Source: JBEKTY01 sp049515555 (GTDB taxonomy: Bacteria; Planctomycetota; Planctomycetia; Pirellulales; Thermoguttaceae). From it: 6,806 nucleotides of DNA. The position numbers and the translations under genes were made by a program. The stretch spans positions 1 through 6,806 of the forward strand of contig JBEKTY010000282.1 of assembly GCA_049515555.1 (NCBI GenBank), read 5' to 3'. Below the pieces are notes generated by a model. It saw nothing but the letters and a program-made list of their open reading frames with translations. It did no database searches and was not told the origin of the DNA. Shown piece by piece: positions 1-4,609 of the stretch. How positions within the stretch are numbered: the first letter of the stretch is position 1; the number at the start of each line of letters is the position of its first letter.

Positions 1-62
1 GCGGACACCACCGGAAGACAAAAAAGGCGTTCTTCATGGCGTTGTAGTGAAGAATCAGCGCT

Positions 63-83
63 CCGTGGGGGCAAGCCCCACGG
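63..83 (-). terminator. Terminator-like GC-rich hairpin after the signal peptidase homologue
   Basis: An 8-bp perfect stem (63-70 pairs with 76-83, arms CCGTGGGG and CCCCACGG) closes a 5-nt loop. It begins 17 nt beyond the TAG stop of the minus-strand signal peptidase homologue. On the minus strand only a short, broken T-rich stretch follows (GATTCTTC), so this is not a textbook intrinsic terminator. Its position just past the last gene of the unit is the main argument for the call. It could also be a small dispersed palindrome. The remaining bases 1-62 contain no gene that I can support, only a weak 7-bp inverted repeat (TTCTTCA at 30-36, TGAAGAA at 48-54). Confidence 0.4.
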
Positions 84-99
84 GGGCGTTTACGGTGGG

Positions 100-984
100 C
101 TAATCAAGCCTTAGCCCCATGCGGTCCCAATGAATCGGTCCCAGTACATAGTGCGTAATATCGTGCGGATTGGGAAACGTACGTTCTTGCGACCAGTATA
201 TGAAACGTGCTACACCGTAGAGGTGCGACATCGGAATCGGCCCGATCAATCGGCTGTCCTTTGACATTCGGCGATTATCTCCCAATAGGAAGCAATAATC
301 CATGGGAATCTTTACCGGGCCCCGATTGACCATATCGGCGTAAGGCGGCAGCGGCCCATCGAATACGGCGTGCGGATCGTCCCATTCTGCTCCATTGACG
401 AACACGCGTTCGTTCTTGATCTCGATTTCGTCCCCGGGGAGTCCGGCAACCCGTTGGACATAGATTGGGGAGTCGGGGCCTTCGCTTCGGTACGCAACAA
501 CCTCACCGCGATGGATACGCTTGCGGTTGTACCAGCGTCTGTACACTGCGATTCGGTCTCCCGCCCGGATGGTGGGCGACATGCCTCTGGTTGGCACAAT
601 AAAGGCTTCGGCGATAAACGACCGAACGAAGCAGGCAACAGCGTAATTGCCCGAACAGAAAACAGCGTACAAGAGCACGTAAACCCACCATCGTTGGTAG
701 GGTTTGGGTAATGCGTGGCGGTGCCTTCTTGCGAGTAAGAGCGCATCGGCAACGTAGTAAACTGGTACCGCCACAGTGCACAAGCAAAGCAACACAAAGC
801 CGAAACGTCCAATCGGCAAGCCGACCGTACAGAACGCAAGGATAGGAAAAATGCACCCGCCGATAAGCCAAAGGAAGAGGCTCCGCCGCAATCGGCCAAC
901 GTAAACCTGTCCCACCGGCCCAAAAGGTAAGCTCATGATGCCGGCAAGCCAAGGCCGGCGGGGTTTGGGGGATGAAGTTTCCAT
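100..984 (-). CDS. Signal peptidase I (LepB/S26A) homologue lacking both catalytic residues
   Basis: Active signal peptidase I cleaves Sec/Tat signal peptides at the outer face of the cytoplasmic membrane with a Ser-Lys dyad. Residue numbers here count from a GTG at 1152 (350 aa); the chosen ATG at 984 is residue 57, giving 294 aa. The family boxes are clear: PTRGMSPTI (187-195), RGEVVAYR (215-222), YVQRVAGLPGDEI (231-243) and GDNRRMSKDSR (291-301). In the box normally reading PSGSMxPT the nucleophilic Ser is Gly190 (codon GGC), and the Lys general base of KRxxGLPGD is Gln233 (CAA). The GDNRD aspartate is Arg295. Protease activity is therefore unlikely, as in the non-catalytic SpsA of Staphylococcus aureus. 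Hydrophobic segments lie near 91-111, 116-138 and 155-177. The first two, after RPWLAGIMSLPFGPVGQVYVG, form an extra membrane domain seen in some bacterial homologues. I prefer ATG 984 because residues 1-56 look like non-domain sequence, but no Shine-Dalgarno precedes either start. The GTG would overlap the regulator's TGA by 4 nt. It probably follows the regulator in one transcript. Family assignment is firm; start and function are not. Confidence 0.85.
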   Translation of the reverse strand: METSSPKPRRPWLAGIMSLPFGPVGQVYVGRLRRSLFLWLIGGCIFPILAFCTVGLPIGRFGFVLLCLCTVAVPVYYVADALLLARRHRHALPKPYQRWWVYVLLYAVFCSGNYAVACFVRSFIAEAFIVPTRGMSPTIRAGDRIAVYRRWYNRKRIHRGEVVAYRSEGPDSPIYVQRVAGLPGDEIEIKNERVFVNGAEWDDPHAVFDGPLPPYADMVNRGPVKIPMDYCFLLGDNRRMSKDSRLIGPIPMSHLYGVARFIYWSQERTFPNPHDITHYVLGPIHWDRMGLRLD

Positions 985-1148
985 GGCAGAGGGCAAGGAG
1001 GCTGTCGCGCACCCGATTGAAAAACCTTGCCCGGCAACCGCTTGCCGAGGCGCAACCATCTTACCGCCAGCGGGTTGCACGTCAAGCGCCGGATCTTTAT
1101 CCGGGTCGCGCGGTGGCCGTGTATTCCTCGGCCAGTTTGAAACGAGGG
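985..1148. other. Spacer or N-terminal extension between regulator and signal peptidase homologue
   Basis: This stretch is open on the minus strand in frame with the signal peptidase homologue from a GTG at 1152. It would add 56 Pro/Arg/Asp-rich residues with no hydrophobic core and no recognisable motif. I treat it as probable spacer. I see no promoter or hairpin in it that I would defend. Confidence 0.4.
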
Positions 1149-1502
1149 TCACTTGAAGCTGACAACTAGCTTTTTACCTAGGGCTTCCGCATAGCGGGTG
1201 AGAGTCACTACGGTAGGATTGGGCTCGGTTTCGTTCTCCAATCGGGATAGAGCGGAGCGGCCGATGCCGGTTCGTTCCTCGACATCGGACAAGCTTAAGC
1301 CCTGGGCCTGCCGCTCGGCCTTGAGAAACTTCAAGGCGTCGCGAACGGCGGCTCGAACCCGGTTGTGGGCGGCCTTGATCCGCTGCCCCTCCGCAAGGGT
1401 CTGCCCCTTCGCACTCTCGGCACCTTCCAGGGCCTGCCGCCATTGCTTTTGCTCCTCGGATGTCAAGTCGCGATGCAGGCGTTTTGCTTCTCGTTTGGCC
1501 AT
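1149..1502 (-). CDS. XRE-family helix-turn-helix regulator (HigA-like)
   Basis: This encodes a 117-aa DNA-binding protein. The N-terminal half (1-50) is charged and probably helical, opening MAKREAKRLHRDLTSEEQ. The C-terminal half (about 58-112) is a Cro/CI-type HTH domain. LSLSDVEERTGIGRSALSRL (69-88) carries the helix-turn-helix, and the domain continues through NPTVVTLTRYAEALGKKL. The start is ATG 1502 because GGAGG (minus strand, 1509-1513) lies 6 nt upstream; a TTG 15 nt further out would swallow that site. The family includes HigA antitoxins and stand-alone repressors. No HigB-like toxin ORF is adjacent, so an antitoxin role is not supported here. The next gene downstream is the signal peptidase homologue, and the stop overlaps that gene's alternative GTG start by 4 nt. 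A 22-bp palindrome overlapping its promoter suggests autorepression. Confidence 0.87.
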   Translation of the reverse strand: MAKREAKRLHRDLTSEEQKQWRQALEGAESAKGQTLAEGQRIKAAHNRVRAAVRDALKFLKAERQAQGLSLSDVEERTGIGRSALSRLENETEPNPTVVTLTRYAEALGKKLVVSFK

Positions 1503-1508
1503 ACTAAT

Positions 1509-1513
1509 CCTCC
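1509..1513 (-). promoter_or_regulatory. Shine-Dalgarno of the HTH regulator
   Basis: GGAGG on the minus strand sits 6 nt before ATG 1502. It is one of the few strong ribosome-binding sites in the window and decides the start codon of the regulator. Confidence 0.8.
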
Positions 1514-1557
1514 ACAAGCCAAATGAACAAGTAGAATGGCACAGGCCATACCCTCAC

Positions 1558-1579
1558 GTGTTGCAATATATTGTAACAC
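1558..1579. promoter_or_regulatory. 22-bp palindromic operator candidate
   Basis: Ten of eleven base pairs are symmetric about the 1568/1569 axis; only 1563/1574 fails. The half-sites read GTGTTGCAATA (left, plus strand) and GTGTTACAATA (right, minus strand). This size and symmetry fit a dimeric XRE-family repressor. The palindrome covers the -10 hexamer and predicted start site of the promoter for the HTH regulator, so bound protein should block transcription. The gene it precedes is the obvious candidate ligand. No second copy is seen in the window. Confidence 0.65.
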
Positions 1580-1597
1580 CCGTGGGCCCCGGGTCAA
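1570..1597 (-). promoter_or_regulatory. Sigma70-like promoter for the HTH regulator and signal peptidase homologue
   Basis: On the minus strand the -35 is TTGACC (1597-1592, five of six consensus bases) and the -10 is TACAAT (1575-1570, five of six), with a 16-nt spacer. Transcription should begin near 1563, leaving a leader of about 60 nt before ATG 1502. The -10 lies inside the 22-bp palindrome. This is the best promoter match I found in the window. Confidence 0.65.
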
Positions 1598-1686
1598 GCT
1601 GCACGCAGCCGGGCCGAGTACTTTTTCACCCATACGCTCCCCAACCGACAGGCGCCCCGGCGATCCCCGGCGTTCCTGCCCGGCCC

Positions 1687-1715
1687 TTTTCATCGCCACC
1701 CGGGGGTGGTATGCT
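1687..1715 (+). promoter_or_regulatory. Weak candidate promoter for the rightward operon
   Basis: TTTTCA (1687-1692, four of six -35 bases) lies 17 nt before TATGCT (1710-1715, four of six -10 bases). An extended -10 TG dinucleotide is present at 1707-1708. A transcript would start near 1722, placing repeat copy 1 almost at its 5' end in a leader of about 120 nt. In G+C-rich DNA such matches can arise by chance. Confidence 0.3.
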
Positions 1716-1724
1716 AGCGGAATC

Positions 1725-1782
1725 GTATCCGGCACACTCCGTGTGCCGCCGGCTGAAGCGGCACACGGAGTGTATCGGATAC
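1725..1782. repeat. Dispersed hairpin repeat, copy 1
   Basis: Two 24-nt inverted arms (1725-1748 and 1759-1782) match at 22 of 24 positions around a 10-nt middle. The left arm is identical over all 24 nt to that of copy 2 (4635-4658). The right arm differs from copy 2 at two adjacent bases (AT instead of GC, 1774-1775). Each arm contains a smaller palindrome, GGCACAC-TCC-GTGTGCC (1731-1747), so the left arm can fold alone or pair with the right arm. The element sits 61 nt before the start of the coiled-coil gene, in its likely leader. It has no coding capacity and resembles a REP- or MITE-like element. Confidence 0.85.
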
Positions 1783-1831
1783 AATGCGATGATCTTTCGC
1801 GCCCGGAATACTTGTCTACGGCGAACTGTGT

Positions 1832-1837
1832 GAGGGG
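1832..1837 (+). promoter_or_regulatory. Ribosome-binding site for the coiled-coil membrane protein
   Basis: GAGGGG lies 6 nt upstream of the GTG at 1844 and supports that non-ATG start. Confidence 0.55.
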
Positions 1838-1843
1838 AGCGGA

Positions 1844-3280
1844 GTGTCCGACTGCGATCGCCAACTCGCCGGTTTCCGCTTGCGGCTGACAAGCTGCCTG
1901 GCAATCCGCTATTGCCTGCGGGGCTTCTTGATTTGGACCATGGTCCTGGCGGCCGCGGTCGTTTTGCTGCGGGTGGCCGCCGGGATCGAGCGGCAGACGC
2001 TGCTGGCCGGCTTGCTGGGCTACGGGCCGGCGCTGGCGGCGGGAGTCGTGCTGGCGGTCCGCACTGCGCCTTCCACACCGGCGCTGCGGGCGGCCCTGGA
2101 TCGGCACGCCGCGCTGGGCGGCCTGCTGATGACCGCCGGCGAGCGGGACCTCGGCCCCTGGGCCCCGCGGATGCCCAGCGTTTCCATGCCGGCCGTGCGG
2201 TTGCACGCCACGCGGCAGGGGATATTGCTTTCGGCGGGCATGGCCTTTCTCGCTGCCGGCTTTCTGATCCCCGATCGCTACTTGCCCGTGGGCGAGGAAT
2301 CGCTGCAGGTCGGCGCGCAAATGGAGCAGCTTGCCGCGAAGATCGAGGTCCTCAAGCAAGAGCAACTCATTCCGCCCGAAAAGGCCGAGGTCCTGGAGAA
2401 GGACCTGGAGCGGGTGCGTCGGGAGGCATCGGGCAAGGAGCCGGCCAAGACGCTGGAGGCCATGGATCACCTGGAGGCATCGCTGGCCAAGGCGGCCGCG
2501 GAGGCCGGCGAAGCGGCCGTGAAACATGCCGAGGCGGCCACCAAGGCCGAGGACCTGGCCAAAGCCCTCGATGAGGTAAAGGGCCAGATGGCGCCCGAGC
2601 AACTGAGCGAGGCGATGAAGGAATTGGCCCGCCTGACCGATCAAGCCGCCGCCGAGTGCAAGTCGCTGGCCGACGGCCTGGACAAGGACCTGGCCGCGGC
2701 CTGCCGCGAGGGCCATCTAACCGCGGACGAGCTCAAGGGGCTGGCCCAGGCCCTGGCGAAGTGCAAGGCCTGCGAGCGGATGCGGCTGGAGAAGATGATC
2801 CGGGCGCGGCTGGTGGATGCCGCCGAGTGGGCCCGCATGGCCGAGGCCCTCGAAGGCCAGGAGGCGGAATTGGCGGTGATGTTGGGGCAGTGCGATAGCG
2901 GCGATGATCTTGCGGCGGTGCTGGCGGGCCTGGCCGGCGGCGACGAGGCGGACCGCGGCGACGAGTCGGCCGCCGAGGGCGGCATTCCCGGCCGGGGCGG
3001 CCGAACGCCCGGCGGCCCCCCCACCGCCTTGAGCTGGTCCAAGGGCGCCAACCAGGAGAACGTGGCCTTCAAGGAGAAGGTCCTCTCGCCGGCGGCCGTC
3101 GCTTCGTTGAAGGACAGCCGGCTGGCGGGCGTGAGCCTGGGCGACCCCACGGCGGCCAATCCGGCGGGCGGGTCGGCCGGCGGGGCCTTGGCGGCCGCCA
3201 AGGCCGGCGGCGGCGCCGCCCGCGGCCAGCTCATCCTCCCCCAACATGAAAAGACCATTCGCCGTTACTTTGAGAGGTGA
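1844..3280 (+). CDS. Membrane-anchored coiled-coil protein of unknown function, first gene of a MoxR operon
   Basis: This is a 478-aa protein I cannot assign a function. Predicted membrane segments lie at about 27-46, 52-72 and 126-144. Residues 145-345 form a long Ala/Glu/Lys/Leu-rich region with strong helical and coiled-coil character and only short breaks; it contains one CxxC pair (C307, C310). Residues 360-400 are Gly-rich and flexible. The tail ends LILPQHEKTIRRYFER, with a ..R.YF.. terminus that I recall from planctomycete proteins near MoxR genes (from memory, not checked). The start is GTG 1844, backed by GAGGGG 6 nt upstream; no ATG nearby preserves the first helix as well. The layout suggests a membrane anchor with a long helical domain, perhaps a scaffold or partner for the ATPase encoded next. 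Which side of the membrane the coiled coil occupies cannot be read from sequence alone. High-G+C codon use matches the two downstream genes. Confidence 0.85.
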   Translation: MSDCDRQLAGFRLRLTSCLAIRYCLRGFLIWTMVLAAAVVLLRVAAGIERQTLLAGLLGYGPALAAGVVLAVRTAPSTPALRAALDRHAALGGLLMTAGERDLGPWAPRMPSVSMPAVRLHATRQGILLSAGMAFLAAGFLIPDRYLPVGEESLQVGAQMEQLAAKIEVLKQEQLIPPEKAEVLEKDLERVRREASGKEPAKTLEAMDHLEASLAKAAAEAGEAAVKHAEAATKAEDLAKALDEVKGQMAPEQLSEAMKELARLTDQAAAECKSLADGLDKDLAAACREGHLTADELKGLAQALAKCKACERMRLEKMIRARLVDAAEWARMAEALEGQEAELAVMLGQCDSGDDLAAVLAGLAGGDEADRGDESAAEGGIPGRGGRTPGGPPTALSWSKGANQENVAFKEKVLSPAAVASLKDSRLAGVSLGDPTAANPAGGSAGGALAAAKAGGGAARGQLILPQHEKTIRRYFER

Positions 3281-3307
3281 GCGGTCAGCTATCAGCTTTC
3301 AGCGGTC
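3280..3307 (-). repeat. 7-bp tandem array, left, four units
   Basis: Four contiguous heptamers on the plus strand: AGCGGTC, AGCTATC, AGCTTTC, AGCGGTC. On the minus strand they read GACCGCT, GAAAGCT, GATAGCT, GACCGCT. This is the same unit type as the right-hand array (3476-3531) in opposite orientation. Confidence 0.75.
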
Positions 3308-3503
3308 AGATATGAGATGTAACATGGGTCGAGCGCAGAAAAGCCCCGCTATTTTCGACGGACGACGGGAGACGGACGACGGACGGGAATGCTTCCGTCC
3401 GCCGCCCGTCGTGATTCCGGTGGGGCTCGCTCGCGCTCGACCTACCCTACAACTGCCCGCTGACGGCCACCTGCTGATCGCTGATCGCTGACCACTGACC
3501 GCT
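3280..3503. repeat. Nested inverted-repeat block between the coiled-coil gene and moxR
   Basis: Three levels of inverted symmetry are visible. The outer level pairs AGCGGTCAG (3280-3288) with CTGACCGCT (3495-3503). The middle level pairs GGTCGAGCGC (3327-3336) with GCGCTCGACC (3433-3442), and then AGCCCC (3342-3347) with GGGGCT (3422-3427). The inner level has two direct copies of GACGGACGACGG (3357-3368, 3371-3382) facing an imperfect complement at 3393-3412. The block begins on the last base of the preceding TGA stop. I see no gene in it. The repeats are of the kind scattered through planctomycete and some other genomes; no function is known to me. Confidence 0.8.
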
Positions 3504-3531
3504 AACCACCAGCCACTAACCACCAGCCACC
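3476..3531 (+). repeat. 7-bp tandem array, right, eight units
   Basis: Eight contiguous heptamers: GATCGCT, GATCGCT, GACCACT, GACCGCT, AACCACC, AGCCACT, AACCACC, AGCCACC. The consensus is close to RAYCRCY. The last four also form two 14-bp units differing at one base. The array ends 4 nt before the moxR ATG, so it occupies the place where a ribosome-binding site would be expected. It resembles the short tandem heptanucleotide repeats known from filamentous cyanobacteria in form only. Confidence 0.8.
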
Positions 3532-3535
3532 AATC

Positions 3536-4609
3536 ATGAACCGCAGCCTTGCGCAGCCTACTCCCGCCCTGCTCACACCCGAGCAGCTCGCGCCGCTGGT
3601 GGCCCTGGCCGACCGCATCCTGGCGCAAATGGACCTGGTCTTGCTGGGAAGGACCGCTTTGCACCGGCTGGTGCTGGCGGGGATCCTCAGCCGCGGGCAT
3701 ATCCTCCTGGAAGGGCTGCCCGGCGTGGGAAAGACGGCGCTGATCAAGGCCCTGGGGCAGATCCTCCGCCTGGAGTTCCGCCGCGTGCAGTTCACGCCGG
3801 ACCTGATGCCCAGCGACATCCTCGGCACGCACATCTTGCAAGAGAAGGCGGGCGGCGCGCGGGAAATGACCTTTCAGGCCGGACCGGTGTTCACCAACAT
3901 CCTCCTGGCCGACGAGATCAACCGCGCCAGCCCCAAGACCCAGTCGGCCTTGCTGGAGGCGATGCAGGAGCGCTCGGTAACGATGCTCGGAACGACGCGG
4001 ATGCTCCCCGACCCGTTCTTCGTGCTGGCCAGTCAGAATCCCATCGAGTTGGAAGGCACGTATCCGCTGCCGGAGGCGCAGTTGGACCGCTTCCTGTTCA
4101 AACTGCCGGTGGGCGACGTTTCGGCGGAGGTGTTGGAGGACATAATTTGCACGCGCCGGCGGGGCGAGCCGCCCGTGCCCACCGCGCCGCTCTCGGCCGA
4201 GGAGTTGTCGCGACTGTTCATCGGCATGGAGCGGATGTATCTGCCCCGGGCCGTGTCGCGGTACATCTCGCGGCTGGTGGCGGCGAGCCATCCCCGCGGA
4301 CAGGAAGCCACTGCGGAAGTGAACGCCTACGTGACCTATGGGGCCAGCCCGCGGGCGGCCATCGCCATGGGCGAGGCGGCCCGCGCCCACGCCCTGCTGG
4401 CCGGCCGGCCCACGGTGGGCTTCGAGGACGTGCGGGCGGTCGCCGCGCCGGTTATGAACCACCGCCTGATCCTCAACTACAAGGCACGCTTCGACCAGAT
4501 CGGCGAACTGGCCATCGTCCAGGGTCTGCTGGACTCGCTGGACGAGGCCGGGCTGGGGCTGCCCGCCGACGTAGAGGTCGAAAAGGCCGCGGGGGCCGCC
4601 AAGCCATGA
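3536..4609 (+). CDS. MoxR-family AAA+ ATPase
   Basis: MoxR ATPases are cytoplasmic AAA+ chaperones that use ATP to remodel or activate partner proteins, often membrane or metal-containing complexes. This 357-aa protein has the full set of motifs. Walker A is GLPGVGKT (60-67), Walker B is ILLADEIN (122-129), sensor 1 is ASQNP (165-169) and the arginine-finger region is QLDRFLFK (182-189). The sensor 2 region is GASPRAA (269-275), with Arg273. The C-terminal helical lid contains MNHRLILNYKA. Length and motif order are normal, and nothing suggests loss of ATPase activity. ATG 3536 gives a normal N-terminus, but no Shine-Dalgarno is present because a heptamer array runs to 3531. Expression may depend on leaderless-like or A-rich initiation, or on read-through coupling. 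The stop overlaps the next gene as ATGA. MoxR genes usually sit beside DUF58 and von Willebrand A genes; here the neighbours on both sides are other membrane proteins. Confidence 0.95.
   Translation: MNRSLAQPTPALLTPEQLAPLVALADRILAQMDLVLLGRTALHRLVLAGILSRGHILLEGLPGVGKTALIKALGQILRLEFRRVQFTPDLMPSDILGTHILQEKAGGAREMTFQAGPVFTNILLADEINRASPKTQSALLEAMQERSVTMLGTTRMLPDPFFVLASQNPIELEGTYPLPEAQLDRFLFKLPVGDVSAEVLEDIICTRRRGEPPVPTAPLSAEELSRLFIGMERMYLPRAVSRYISRLVAASHPRGQEATAEVNAYVTYGASPRAAIAMGEAARAHALLAGRPTVGFEDVRAVAAPVMNHRLILNYKARFDQIGELAIVQGLLDSLDEAGLGLPADVEVEKAAGAAKP

Larger units (their letters stand above)
1580..1843. other. Divergent intergenic region without a gene
   Basis: Together with 1503-1579 this makes a 341-bp space between the leftward regulator and the rightward operon. 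I see no credible coding sequence here; open frames crossing it are translations of the hairpin repeat or shadows. It contains the upstream part of the regulator's promoter, a weak rightward promoter candidate (1687-1715), repeat copy 1 (1725-1782) and the ribosome-binding site at 1832-1837. Confidence 0.6.

Noticed and set aside
1149..1600. Toxin-antitoxin locus with a HigA-like antitoxin
   Set aside because: No RelE/HigB-sized ORF with toxin features lies next to the regulator on either side. The neighbour is a signal peptidase homologue.
1725..1782. Intrinsic terminator in the divergent region
   Set aside because: The stem is strong, but no T-run follows on either strand. A copy with an identical left arm lies inside a coding sequence, so it is better described as a dispersed repeat.
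1463..2716. A 417-codon open frame on the minus strand over the coiled-coil gene
   Set aside because: It crosses the regulator's promoter, repeat copy 1 and the start of the coiled-coil gene. Its Gln/Arg/Gly-rich composition is that of a shadow frame, and the HTH regulator occupies the other end with a strong ribosome-binding site.
3476..3531. Possible CRISPR array
   Set aside because: The units are 7 bp and contiguous with no spacers, so this is a tandem repeat, not a CRISPR array.
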